From: Xanthomonas chitinilytica
GTDB taxonomy: Bacteria; Pseudomonadota; Gammaproteobacteria; Xanthomonadales; Xanthomonadaceae
DNA length: 64,000 bases
NCBI RefSeq assembly: GCF_026107455.2
Contig: NZ_JAPCHY010000002.1
Location: forward strand, 62,001-126,000
Direction: 5' to 3'
Positions 17,745 to 26,391 of the stretch are shown one piece after another; position 1 is the first letter of the stretch; every line of letters starts with the position of its first letter. The position numbers were made by a program, and so were the translations under genes. The notes beneath the pieces are model-generated. The model had not been told where the DNA came from and made no database searches. It was given only the letters and a program-made list of their open reading frames with translations.

Positions 17745-18452
17745 ATCGACAGTCTGCCCTCCGCAACCGGTATCGCCATCGACGCGCGCGGCGTCGGCAA
17801 ATCCGCACGTGGACCGGAGGGGGAGGTCCACATCCTCGACAGCGTCGACCTGAGCATCGCCAACGGCGACAGCGTGGCCATCGTCGGCGCGTCCGGCTCC
17901 GGCAAGACTACCCTGCTCGGCCTGCTGGCAGGGCTGGACCTTCCCAGCCGCGGCCGCATCGTCCTGGCCGGCGCCGAGCTCAATGGCCTGGACGAGGAAG
18001 CCCGCGCCGCGCTGCGCGCACGCGAGGTCGGCTTCGTGTTCCAGAGCTTCCACCTGCTGCCGGCGCTGACCGCCGAGGAGAACGTCGCCCTGCCGCTGGA
18101 GCTGGCCGGGCGCGAGGACCCGCAGCGGGTGCGCGAGGTGCTGCACGCGGTCGGGCTGGAAGCCCGCGCGCGCCACTACCCGCGCCAGCTGTCCGGCGGC
18201 GAGCAGCAGCGCGTGGCGCTGGCGCGCGCGTTCGTGGCGCGGCCGCGCATCCTGTTCGCCGACGAGCCCACCGGCAGCCTCGACCAGGCCACCGGGCGCC
18301 AGATCAGCGACCTGCTGTTCGCCCTCAACGCCGGCAGCGACACCACCCTGGTGCTGGTCACCCACGACCTGCAGCTGGCGCGCCGCTGCGCCCATGCCTA
18401 CCGCCTCGACGGCGGCCGGCTGCAGCGCATCGCCGCGGATGCCGGCGCATGA
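17745..18452 (+). CDS. ABC transporter ATPase, LolD/YbbA-like (non-canonical start)
   Basis: About 236 residues with a complete nucleotide-binding domain: Walker A GASGSGKTT, Q-loop FVFQSFHLLPALT, signature LSGGEQQRVALARA, Walker B ILFADEP and the H-loop VTHDLQLA. It pairs with the FtsX-type permease, whose ATG overlaps its stop. Homologues (YbbAP, MacB-like mechanotransmission systems) drive lipoprotein or lipid handling at the periplasm. The 5' end is odd: no ATG, GTG or TTG occurs in frame between the divergent tesA start and the Walker A region. The coordinate given is an ATC codon 8 bases after a GGAG; CTG at 17754 is the next option. The function call is firm, the start is not. Confidence 0.85.
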   Translation: MDSLPSATGIAIDARGVGKSARGPEGEVHILDSVDLSIANGDSVAIVGASGSGKTTLLGLLAGLDLPSRGRIVLAGAELNGLDEEARAALRAREVGFVFQSFHLLPALTAEENVALPLELAGREDPQRVREVLHAVGLEARARHYPRQLSGGEQQRVALARAFVARPRILFADEPTGSLDQATGRQISDLLFALNAGSDTTLVLVTHDLQLARRCAHAYRLDGGRLQRIAADAGA

Positions 18453-20920
18453 ACATCCTGCGCCACGCCATCCGCTCGGTGCGCCGCGAGTTCCTCGGCG
18501 GCGACCTGCTCACCGTGTTCGCCGCGCTGGTGCTGGGCGTGGCGGTGATGACGGCGGTCGGCACCCTGGTGGACCGGGTCACGCTGGCGCTGACCTCCAG
18601 CGCCGCGGAAATGCTGGGCGGCGACCTGGGCCTGCGCGGGCGCGAGGACATCCCCGCCGAATATGCCGAGGAGGCCACCCGTCGTGGCCTGCGCAGCACC
18701 CGCATGGTCAGCTTCCCCAGCGTGCTGTTCCACGGCGACGAAAGCCAGATGGCCACGATCAAGGCGGTGAGCGCCGGCTACCCGCTGCGCGGCGAACTGC
18801 GGCTGGCCGGCGCCGCAGCCGGTGTCGCCAGCGTGCCGCCGCCGGGCGAAGCCTATGCCGACCCGCGCCTGCTCGAGGCGCTCAAGCTGCAGCCCGGCGA
18901 CCCGATCGAATTCGGTGCCGGCAGCCTGCGGGTCACCCAGGTGCTGCTGGCCGAGCCGGATACCTCCGGCGAGATCATGCAACTGGCGCCGCCGCTGCTG
19001 GTCAACCGCGAAGATGTCGATGCCGCCGGCCTGCTCGGCCCCGGCAGCCGCGCCGCCTACCGGATGCTGTTCGCCGGCGAGCCGGCGCAGGTCGAGGCGT
19101 TCCGCGACTGGCTGCAGCCGCGCGCCAACGGCTTCCGCCTGACCGGCATCGAGGACGCCCAGCAGGGCGTGCGCGGCACCTTCGACCGGGCCGGCCGTTT
19201 CCTGTCGCTGGCCGCGCTGCTGGCGGTACTGCTGGCCGGCGTGGCCACCGCGCTGGCGGCCAACCGCTTCGCGCTGCGCCGGATCGACAACGTGGCGGTG
19301 CTGCGCTGCCTGGGCGCGCGCCAGCGCGACATCCTCTCCTCGCTGGCCTTGCAGCTGCTGCTGATGGCGCTGCCCGCCTGCCTGCTCGGCATCGCCCTGG
19401 GAATGCTGGCGCAGGCCGGGCTGGTGCAGGCGCTGGGCAGCCTGGTGCCCGAGCGCCTGCCGCTGCCGCAGGCGACGCCGGCGCTGGCCGGCGCCGGCAT
19501 CGGCCTGCTGTTGCTGCTCGGTTTCGGCCTGCCGCCGCTGCTGCGGCTGCGCGACGTGCCGCCGATGCGGGTGCTCAACCGCAGCTTCGCGGCGGTGCCG
19601 CCGGTCTCGCTGCTGGCCTATGCCGCGGCGCTGGCCGCGACCCTGGCGCTGACCGTGCAGGCCACCGGCGACGGCCTGCTGGCGGCCTGGGTGCTGGGCG
19701 GACTGGCCGCGCTGGCGGCATTGGCCGCGGCGGCCGGCACGCTGCTGCTGGTGCTGCTGCGGCGGTTGCAGGGCCGGCTGCGCGGTTCCTGGCGGCTGGG
19801 ACTGGCCGCGCTGGGCCGGCGCCGCGCGCTGAGCGTGGTGCAGCTGGTCGGCCTGTCGCTGTCGTTGTGCGCCTTGCTGCTGCTGGCGGTGATCGGCCCG
19901 GGCCTGCTCGGCCAGTGGCGCGACCGGCTGCCGGCCGATACGCCCAACTACTTCCTGATGAACGTCCAGCCCGACCAGGCCGAAGCGGTGCTGTCCACGC
20001 TGCAGGGCCTTGGCGTGCGCGATGCCGAGGTCGAGCCGTTCAGCACCGGCAAACTGCTGGCGATCAACCGGCAGCCGCCGCAGCGCCGCGACCCGGATGC
20101 CGGCGACGATGGCGACGACCGCGAGCGGCCGGTCAACTTCTCCTGGCGCCGCGACTTCCCGGCCGCCAACACCCTGACCGCCGGCCGCTTCTGGGCCGCG
20201 GACAGCACCGCCGCCGAAGCCTCGGTGGAGGAAGGCTGGGCGCAGCGCTACGGACTGAAGCTGGGCGACGAACTGACCCTGCAACTGGGCGACGAGCAGC
20301 GCAGCTTCACCGTCACCAGCCTGCGCAAGGCGGACTGGGATTCGTTCCGGGTCAACTTCTTCCTGCTGCTCAATGCCGGCGCGGTGGGCGATGCGCCGTA
20401 CAACCTGATCTCCGCCTTCCACCTGCCGGCCGCGCAGGCCTCGCAGCTGGCGCCGCTGACGCGGCAGTACCCCAACATCTCGCTGCTGGACATCGATGCC
20501 ATCCTCGGCCGCGTGCGCGAGGTGGTGGACCGGGTCGGCCAGGCGGTGCAACTGGTGATGGGCTTCAGCCTGTTGGCCGGGGTGCTGGTGCTGCTGGCGG
20601 CGCTGCAGGCCACCGCCGGCGAGCGTCGCTACGACAGCGCGGTGCTGCGCACCCTGGGCGCGCGCCGCACGCAGTTGCGCGGTGCGGTGCTGGTGGAATT
20701 CGGCATGCTGGGGCTGCTGGCGGCATCGCTGGCGGTGGCCGCGGCGGCGGGCATCGGCGTACTGGTCGCGCGCCAGGCGTTCGAGCTGGCGCTGTCACCA
20801 CCGTGGCCGGCACTGCTCGCCGGCGGCCTGGGCGGCGTGCTGCTGAGCATCGGCGCCGGCTGGTGGGGCACCCGCCGCATCCTGCGCACGCCACCGGCGC
20901 TGGCATTGCGCGAGACCTGA
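18449..20920 (+). CDS. Large FtsX-family ABC permease (YbbP-like)
   Basis: An 823-residue membrane protein with two FtsX-type permease units. An N-terminal span (residues about 20-45) is followed by a large periplasmic domain. Then come a block of spans around residues 250-500, a second periplasmic domain and three C-terminal spans. Each unit contains the characteristic permease segment with a coupling-like LRTLGAR or LRCLGAR motif (VAVLRCLGARQRD, and SAVLRTLGARRTQ near the C-terminus). The domain plan fits YbbP, partner of the YbbA ATPase. It is translationally coupled to that ATPase by ATGA. The neighbouring TesA suggests a role in extracting or processing lipids; this is inference from context. 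Confidence 0.9.
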   Translation: MNILRHAIRSVRREFLGGDLLTVFAALVLGVAVMTAVGTLVDRVTLALTSSAAEMLGGDLGLRGREDIPAEYAEEATRRGLRSTRMVSFPSVLFHGDESQMATIKAVSAGYPLRGELRLAGAAAGVASVPPPGEAYADPRLLEALKLQPGDPIEFGAGSLRVTQVLLAEPDTSGEIMQLAPPLLVNREDVDAAGLLGPGSRAAYRMLFAGEPAQVEAFRDWLQPRANGFRLTGIEDAQQGVRGTFDRAGRFLSLAALLAVLLAGVATALAANRFALRRIDNVAVLRCLGARQRDILSSLALQLLLMALPACLLGIALGMLAQAGLVQALGSLVPERLPLPQATPALAGAGIGLLLLLGFGLPPLLRLRDVPPMRVLNRSFAAVPPVSLLAYAAALAATLALTVQATGDGLLAAWVLGGLAALAALAAAAGTLLLVLLRRLQGRLRGSWRLGLAALGRRRALSVVQLVGLSLSLCALLLLAVIGPGLLGQWRDRLPADTPNYFLMNVQPDQAEAVLSTLQGLGVRDAEVEPFSTGKLLAINRQPPQRRDPDAGDDGDDRERPVNFSWRRDFPAANTLTAGRFWAADSTAAEASVEEGWAQRYGLKLGDELTLQLGDEQRSFTVTSLRKADWDSFRVNFFLLLNAGAVGDAPYNLISAFHLPAAQASQLAPLTRQYPNISLLDIDAILGRVREVVDRVGQAVQLVMGFSLLAGVLVLLAALQATAGERRYDSAVLRTLGARRTQLRGAVLVEFGMLGLLAASLAVAAAAGIGVLVARQAFELALSPPWPALLAGGLGGVLLSIGAGWWGTRRILRTPPALALRET

Positions 20921-20976
20921 GCCGGGGGGTGCGCGCGGCGCTATGCTGCGCGCCCCTTCCCGGCGATGCGCGCGCC

Positions 20977-21330
20977 ATGCCCAGCCTTCCGTTCTCCAGC
21001 TACCTGTACCCGGTCCTGTTGCTGGTCGCCAGCAACATCTTCATGACCTTCGCCTGGTACGGGCACCTCAAGTACAAGAGCGCGCCGCTGGTCACCGTGG
21101 TGCTGGTCAGCTGGGGCATCGCCTTCTTCGAATACTGCCTGCAGGTGCCCGGCAACCGCCTGGGCAGCGCGGTGTACTCGGCGCCGCAGCTCAAGGGCAT
21201 GCAGGAGGTGATCACGCTGCTGGTGTTCGCGGTGTTCTCCAGCGCCTACCTGGGGCAGCCGCTGAAGTGGAACCATTGGGCGGCGTTCGCGCTGATCGTG
21301 GCGGCGGCGTTCCTGATGTTCAAGGAATAG
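20977..21330 (+). CDS. DUF486 family small membrane protein
   Basis: A 117-residue protein with four hydrophobic spans, resembling a half-size drug/metabolite transporter. The NIFMTFAWYGHLK segment, the central SWGIAFFEYCLQVP and the ending AFALIVAAAFLMFKE are characteristic of DUF486. Function is unknown; by analogy with small multidrug-resistance proteins it could act as a dimer. The ATG at 20977 follows a short gap from the permease. Confidence 0.88.
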   Translation: MPSLPFSSYLYPVLLLVASNIFMTFAWYGHLKYKSAPLVTVVLVSWGIAFFEYCLQVPGNRLGSAVYSAPQLKGMQEVITLLVFAVFSSAYLGQPLKWNHWAAFALIVAAAFLMFKE

Positions 21331-21558
21331 CGGCCGGCCGCCGTCGGCAGGCGCGGCGTGCCCTTCGCAAGCTGGGGGACCGGTGCGATTCCATCGCGCC
21401 GCCGGCCAGCAGCGGCGTGGGCCGGATCGGCAATGCCTTGCACCGCGGCCGGGAACCATGGCCGCATCTGGCCGCGCCTGACCGCATGTATTGAAGAGCA
21501 GCTCTCGCTCCCATCCGAGGGGGCGTATTTCCGGCCGGCCTTCGTCTCTGCTCAGGAA

Positions 21559-21583
21559 GGTCGCGACTGACGTCGCTCCTACA
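21559..21583 (-). repeat. REP-like element, single copy
   Basis: Core TCGCGACTGACGTCGCTCCT followed by ACA; read on the minus strand it is TGTAGGAGCGACGTCAGTCGCGA. The same core occurs at 21736 and, inverted, at 21779. Elements of this form are scattered through intergenic DNA of Xanthomonas/Lysobacter relatives and are thought to be moved by RAYT transposases. Confidence 0.75.
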
Positions 21584-21733
21584 AATTCCGCCACCAGGAG
21601 TGGCGCTGCGCGGCCCTGGGCCATTCCATCGCGCTGCCGGGCGGCGACGGTATCGACAAGGCACCGCACTGCGGCCGGCAGCCATTGGTTCCGGCTGGCC
21701 GCATGCAGAAAGGTCGCTTGCCTGGCTCCCCCC

Positions 21734-21799
21734 GGTCGCGACTGACGTCGCTCCTGCCGGTGGCGGGGAGACGTTGTAGGAGCGACGTCAGTCGCGAGC
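21734..21799. repeat. Inverted pair of REP-like elements forming a 20-bp perfect stem
   Basis: TCGCGACTGACGTCGCTCCT at about 21736-21755 and its exact reverse complement at about 21779-21798 are separated by about 23 bases. Transcribed, this would form a very stable 20-bp hairpin. It may act as a terminator or RNA-stability element for the converging genes, or be the BIME-like product of REP amplification. Confidence 0.8.
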
Positions 21800-22046
21800 T
21801 TTTCGAACCAAATACCACCCAAAAGAACGCCCATCGGCAACGCCATGGGCGAGCGCCACGCAGGGCGCGGATGCAACCGTGGGTCCACCGCGAGCGATGC
21901 CGGGGCGTGGCCCGCACCTGCCGTTATCCGCAACTCCGGAAACGGAAGGCCCTAGCCACAGGCCGGCATCCAACCCGGCGACGAGGCCTGCGCGAAAACG
22001 GGCACCCTCCGTGGCGCCCTCCCCGCTCGCGTCGCGGCGGGCAGGT

Positions 22047-22988
22047 TCAGCGCGCGGCTTCGGCCGGCGCCTTTTCCACCCACTGCGCGAACACCTTGTC
22101 GATCTCGCCGTCCTTGACCTGCTTGCCGTCCTGGATGTCCTGGGCCTGGGTGAACAGCGGGATGATCATCGCCATGCCGTCGAGCCTGGTCTTCAGGTGC
22201 ACGCCCGGCGCCTGGCCCAGGAAGCCGTCCCAGCGCTGGCGCACCTTCGCCCAGTAGCCGGCGGTGGCGGCCCAGTAGTCGTAGGCCGGCTTGAAGTCCA
22301 CCTCGGTGGTCCTGACGTAGTCGTTGAAGCCGAACTCGCGCGCGATCTCTTCCCGGGTGCCGTCGGCGTTGCGCTGCACCTTGGTGTTGAACTGTTCGTG
22401 GGTCCAGCCGTTCGGGGTCAGGGTGTGGCGGTTGACCACCGCCAGCGCGTTGTAGTCGCTGCGCTTGGTGTATTCGCGGCGCGGCAGCGGACGCCAGCTG
22501 GTGTCGCTGGTCCAGGTCGCCACGCCGTTGTCATAGCTCCACCTGCCGGTGCCGCAGTAGCGCGGCGCGTCGCTCACCTCGTAGACGCACTGGGTCCAGG
22601 CGCCGGCATTGGTCGCGGCCGGGACCGTCCGCACCTGCCAGGTCTGGTCGGCGCTGAACTCGAAGCGGGTCGGCGCCTCGTACACCCAGTCCTGGCGCCA
22701 GTGCTTGGTGACATGGCCGCTCTTGCCGTCCACCAGCAGGTGCTGCAGCACGATCTTCGCCGGGCTGTCCTCGATCACGATCACCACTTCGTTGCCGCCG
22801 CTGCGCATCGCCGACGCGCGTTCGTAGCCGGGCTTGAGCAGCACCGTCTCGTCGAAGGCGAAATCGACGAGGTATTCGCCCTGCATCGCCAGGATGGCGT
22901 CATGGTCGCGTTGCGGGTCGGAGGGCTGGGCGTGGACCGCACCGCTGCTGGCGATCAGCAGCAACACGCTGGCTGTCTGGAGTTTCAT
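22047..22988 (-). CDS. DUF6607 family exported protein of the heme operon
   Basis: A 313-residue protein with a clear signal peptide (residues 1-20, cleavage near VHA-QP) and no membrane span after it, so periplasmic or outer-membrane associated. The rest is rich in Trp and Tyr (for example YDYWAATAGYWAKVRQRWDGF), suggesting a beta-structured or ligand-binding domain. I match it to DUF6607, which recurs next to TonB-dependent heme receptors. It is the last gene of the Fur-box operon and starts 78 bp after the cysteine-rich protein. Function unknown; a role in heme or iron acquisition is inferred from context. Confidence 0.8.
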   Translation of the reverse strand: MKLQTASVLLLIASSGAVHAQPSDPQRDHDAILAMQGEYLVDFAFDETVLLKPGYERASAMRSGGNEVVIVIEDSPAKIVLQHLLVDGKSGHVTKHWRQDWVYEAPTRFEFSADQTWQVRTVPAATNAGAWTQCVYEVSDAPRYCGTGRWSYDNGVATWTSDTSWRPLPRREYTKRSDYNALAVVNRHTLTPNGWTHEQFNTKVQRNADGTREEIAREFGFNDYVRTTEVDFKPAYDYWAATAGYWAKVRQRWDGFLGQAPGVHLKTRLDGMAMIIPLFTQAQDIQDGKQVKDGEIDKVFAQWVEKAPAEAAR

Positions 22989-23066
22989 CGAGGGGTTCCT
23001 TCGGGAGTTGCTTGCGGGGATTCAAGGCCATCCGTGGCGGCAGGCGATCCTTCGTTGACTTCGGAC

Positions 23067-23663
23067 TCACAGGCGTATCAGCGGCACCTCGCCGGTATCG
23101 TGGGCCGGAGCGCGGCGGGCCGCGGCGGCGCAGCAGCAGTCGTCGATCCACAGTTCGCCCTCGGCGCCCTCCTGGCGCGCGATGCGGCGGGCGGTGGTCG
23201 CCCCCAGCGACGACAGCGAGGCCAGGCTGGCCGCCACCCCCTGCCCACCGTCGGTGGCGTGCAGCCGCAGCGCGCACATCCGCCAGGGATCGCCGCCCAG
23301 CCGCATCGCCAGCCGGCGCCACAGCCGCTCGGCCACGTTGGCATCGTTCGCCGGTTCCGGCCGCGTCGGCAACTGCGACACCAGCCGGTCCCAGGCCAGG
23401 AAGTCGCTGTCGGGCAGCAGGTACAGGCGCCAGCAGCAGTGCTGGCGCTCGTCGACGAAGCACACGCTCTCGCGGATGCCTTCGCTGTCCACGCCCTGGC
23501 AGGCATGCGCCGACACCGCGTGCCGCCAACCGCCCAGTTCGCTGCCGCCGGGCCGGTACAGGCACAGCACGGTGCCCAGCGCCGCCAGCTGCCCGGGCAG
23601 CGGCAGACGGCCGGCCCACAGGGCCTGGGCGGTCGGTCGCGGCGCGGACAGGGCGCGGCTCAT
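23067..23663 (-). CDS. Cysteine-rich heme-operon protein, unknown function
   Basis: A 198-residue soluble protein encoded 4 bp after the TonB-dependent receptor, so clearly cotranscribed. Two cysteine clusters stand out: RQHCCWRLYLLPDSDF in the middle and DDCCCAAAA near the C-terminus. The DSDFLAWDRL segment recalls proteins annotated near hemP in related bacteria, but I know no named domain. The clusters and the setting suggest binding of heme, iron or another metal in the cytoplasm; there is no signal peptide. A heme chaperone or regulatory role is a guess. Confidence 0.65.
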   Translation of the reverse strand: MSRALSAPRPTAQALWAGRLPLPGQLAALGTVLCLYRPGGSELGGWRHAVSAHACQGVDSEGIRESVCFVDERQHCCWRLYLLPDSDFLAWDRLVSQLPTRPEPANDANVAERLWRRLAMRLGGDPWRMCALRLHATDGGQGVAASLASLSSLGATTARRIARQEGAEGELWIDDCCCAAAARRAPAHDTGEVPLIRL

Positions 23664-23667
23664 CGCG

Positions 23668-25854
23668 CTACCACTCCAGCGCCAGGCTGACCGAGACGTT
23701 GCGGCCGGGGTTGGTGAAGCGATCGACCACCGGGCTGTTGCCGGCCAGCGACGAGGTGATGGCCGACCAGTCCGTGTACTTGCGGTCGCCCAGGTTGAAC
23801 ACGCCCACGTTGAGCTTGGCGCCCGGGGTGAACGCCCAGTGCGCCATCAGGTCCAGCACGCCGTAGCCGGCCGGGCGGTAGGCGGTGGTACTGGCCAGGC
23901 GGTCCTTGCGGCGGGCGAAACTGCCGGCCAGCTCCACGCCCCAGGTGTCGCGGTCGAACGCCACGCCGAGCGAGCCACGCAACGGGTCGATCGATTCCAG
24001 CGGCACGTCGTCGGTCTTGTCCTGGCCGCGCGACCATGCCACCGCGCCGCGCAGCGACCAGCCGTCGAGCGCTTCGCCGAGCTGCCCGAAATCGACCCCG
24101 GCCTTCAGTTCGGCGCCATAGATCTCCGCATCGGCGACGTTCTGCGACTGGAACACCATCAGCCCCTGGTCGTTGACGCCGACGAAGCGCTGCGATTCGA
24201 TGAAATCGCGATAGTCGTTGTAGTAGCTGCTCAGGCTGACGTAGGCGGCCGGGCCGAGGAAACGGATGCCCAGTTCGATGCCGTCGCTGGTCTCCGGCTT
24301 CAGGTCCGGATTGGGGATCGCGGTGTAGCCGAACATCACGTTGGTGAAGCCCAGGTTGACGTCGTTGTACGGCGGCGAGCGGAACCCGTGCGCATAGCCG
24401 GCGAACAGCGACCACTGGTCGGCGAAGCGCCAGACCAGGCCCAGCTTCGGCGACACGCTGGTCTCGGTCAGGTCGGCCACGGCCACGCCGGGATTGTCCC
24501 CGGCGAAGATGGCGTCCACCTCCGGGCGCAGTTCGTAGTGGTCCACGCGCAGGCCCGGCACCAGCGACAGGCGGCCATCGGCGAAGCGCATCTCGTCCTG
24601 CACGTACAGGCCCAGCTCGGTGGTCTTGCTGATCGGGAAATCGCGCACCGGGAACGCGTCGGGCAGGATCGTGGTGCTGGTGCTGCCGTTGGCCAGTACC
24701 TGGTAGCCGTCGCGCTTCTGCCGGGTCTCGGTCCAGGCGCCGTCGAAGCCGTAGGTCAGGGCGTGCTCGACGCTGCCGCCGGCCAGGTCCTTGTGGAACG
24801 TCGCCTGCAACCCGTAGACGCGCTGGTCGAAGTTGAACTCGCGGTGGCGGGTGCTGCCATCGCCGCGGCCTTCGTGGGTGCGCTGGGTGGTCTCGCTGTC
24901 CTGGCGGTAGACCTGCCAGGACAGGCTGTCGGCGAAGCCGGCCGCGAGCGCGTCCATCTCGTGCCCGAGCGACACGCGGGCGCGGGTCTGGTGGTCGCGC
25001 GCCTGCATGCCGACGGTGGTGACGCGGTCGATGGAGGACAGCACGTCGGTATCGACGTAGTCCTCGTTGGCATCGACGGTCAGCTTGAAGCGCTGGTCCT
25101 CGCCTGGTGCGTACACCAGCTTGCCCAGCAGGCTGCGGCCGTCGCGCTGCTGCGGATTGGCCGCGGTGCGGGTGTTGTCTTCGCTGCGCACCTCGCCGGC
25201 GGTTTCGGTTTCCTTGCCCTGGCGATGGTTGAAGTTGACCATGCCGCTCCAGCGTTCGCCGCCGAAGGCGGTGGTGACGCTGCCGAGCAGTCCTTCCCAG
25301 TCGCCGTCGTAGCCGAACTTCAGGCCGACATGGCTGTCCTTGCCGTCCTTGAGGTAGTCGGCCGGGTCCTTGGTCACGAACGCGACCACGCCGCCGAGCG
25401 CATCGGAGCCGTACAGCGAACTGGCCGGACCGCGCACGATCTCCACCCGCTTGAGCGTTTCCAGGTCGGTGAAATTGCGGTTGGCGTTGGAGAAGCTGCC
25501 GATGTCGAACGACCTGGGCATGGCGATGCCGTCGGTCTGGATCAGCACGCGGTTGGCGTCCAGGCCGCGGATGCGGAAGCCGTTCAGGCCGAAGCGGCCG
25601 GCGCCGCCGGTCACCGACACGCCCGGCTCGTAGCGCACCAGGTCCTTGATGTCGCGGACCAGGTGGTCGTCGAGCTGTTCGCGGTCGATCACGTCGACCG
25701 TGGCCGGCACGTCGGCCAGCGCCCGCTCGGTGCGGGTGGCGGTGACCTGGATGCGGTCGAAGTCGCGCGCGTCGCGGGCATCGGCCGCAGATTCGGCATG
25801 GGCGGAGGAGAGCACTGCCCACAGGGCGGCGCTTAGAAGGGTCGGTCGGATCAT
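23668..25854 (-). CDS. TonB-dependent heme/hemoglobin-family outer-membrane receptor
   Basis: A 728-residue receptor: signal peptide (residues 1-20), a TonB-box-like stretch (DRIQVTAT) soon after the mature start, a plug domain with GLDANRVLIQTDG, and a 22-strand barrel ending in LALEW. The heme-receptor landmarks are FRSPPY (FRAP-type box) and NPDLKPET (NPNL-type box). The segment between the two boxes contains no histidine, although this is where heme receptors usually place a heme-ligand His. The substrate may therefore be bound differently or not be free heme. Encoded between hemP and the cysteine-rich protein and controlled by the Fur box upstream of hemP. Confidence 0.9.
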   Translation of the reverse strand: MIRPTLLSAALWAVLSSAHAESAADARDARDFDRIQVTATRTERALADVPATVDVIDREQLDDHLVRDIKDLVRYEPGVSVTGGAGRFGLNGFRIRGLDANRVLIQTDGIAMPRSFDIGSFSNANRNFTDLETLKRVEIVRGPASSLYGSDALGGVVAFVTKDPADYLKDGKDSHVGLKFGYDGDWEGLLGSVTTAFGGERWSGMVNFNHRQGKETETAGEVRSEDNTRTAANPQQRDGRSLLGKLVYAPGEDQRFKLTVDANEDYVDTDVLSSIDRVTTVGMQARDHQTRARVSLGHEMDALAAGFADSLSWQVYRQDSETTQRTHEGRGDGSTRHREFNFDQRVYGLQATFHKDLAGGSVEHALTYGFDGAWTETRQKRDGYQVLANGSTSTTILPDAFPVRDFPISKTTELGLYVQDEMRFADGRLSLVPGLRVDHYELRPEVDAIFAGDNPGVAVADLTETSVSPKLGLVWRFADQWSLFAGYAHGFRSPPYNDVNLGFTNVMFGYTAIPNPDLKPETSDGIELGIRFLGPAAYVSLSSYYNDYRDFIESQRFVGVNDQGLMVFQSQNVADAEIYGAELKAGVDFGQLGEALDGWSLRGAVAWSRGQDKTDDVPLESIDPLRGSLGVAFDRDTWGVELAGSFARRKDRLASTTAYRPAGYGVLDLMAHWAFTPGAKLNVGVFNLGDRKYTDWSAITSSLAGNSPVVDRFTNPGRNVSVSLALEW

Positions 25855-26015
25855 GGTGCCTGGCGTCGAACGGGAGAACGGAAGACCCCGGCGACGCAGC
25901 CGCGGCGATCAGGCGCCGCGACCGCATGGCCGAGGGGAGAGAACAGGACGCTTCAGGCGGGCGGGCGCGGGAGAGGACGCGCCATGGCTGGCGTAACGCC
26001 GGGAATCTGTTTGGC

Positions 26016-26210
26016 TTACTTGGTAAGGATCAGCTTGTCGTTGCTGGTATGGCGCAGCCGGTAGAAGCGGTCGCCATGCTGGATCAGCACTTCGCGCTGG
26101 CCCTTGAGCAGGGCCGCGCTGTCGAGCACTTCTTCGGCCGGCACCACGCGGACAGGACGTTCACGCAGGCTGAGGACTTGCGGGCGCAACAACACAGGTT
26201 GGGCATTCAT
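26016..26210 (-). CDS. hemP: Hemin uptake protein HemP
   Basis: A 64-residue protein. The C-terminal half, SAALLKGQREVLIQHGDRFYRLRHT, split by the conserved GDRFYRLR core, is the HemP/HmuP signature, and LILTK is the usual end. HemP-type proteins activate expression of the adjacent heme receptor in several proteobacteria. I use the ATG at 26210; a GTG 99 bases upstream would read through the Fur box and is rejected. The gene leads the operon, with 161 bp before the receptor. Confidence 0.88.
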   Translation of the reverse strand: MNAQPVLLRPQVLSLRERPVRVVPAEEVLDSAALLKGQREVLIQHGDRFYRLRHTSNDKLILTK

Positions 26211-26239
26211 CGTCAGGACTCGGTGCGGAGGACGATTTG

Positions 26240-26258
26240 AATGATAATGATTCTCAGT
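26240..26258 (-). promoter_or_regulatory. Fur box upstream of hemP
   Basis: On the minus strand the core reads TGAGAATCATTATCA (26242-26256). It matches the 7-1-7 consensus TGATAATNATTATCA at all but one base. It lies 32-46 bases before the hemP start, where a bound ferric uptake regulator would block transcription. The region is sharply AT-rich against its surroundings. Confidence 0.88.
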
Positions 26259-26391
26259 TACTACGCAACTGGAATCGTCCGGATTTTGCCCGGAATTATC
26301 GATTGACACGGGAAATTCGATAGCTCAAGACAATCGATCGCCCCAGCGACCGGCGCCGGGATCGCAGGACCGGCCCCGCCCTGCCGCGCAC

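Larger units (their letters stand above)
21331..22046. repeat. Gene-free REP-rich region with degenerate duplicated units
   Basis: About 716 bases without a credible gene, between a plus-strand and a minus-strand gene that converge on it. Two related stretches can be seen, each starting with ATTCCATCGCGC (21388 and 21623) and each ending with the same REP-like core, TCGCGACTGACGTCGCTCCT (21561 and 21736). The first copy is about 60 bases longer. A third core follows in the opposite direction. The stretch 21790-21850 is unusually AT-rich for this genome. It looks like an accumulation site for interspersed palindromic elements. Confidence 0.7.

Noticed and set aside
26211..26309. Longer HemP starting from a GTG at 26309
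   Set aside because: It would translate through the Fur box and promoter; the ATG at 26210 gives the normal family length.
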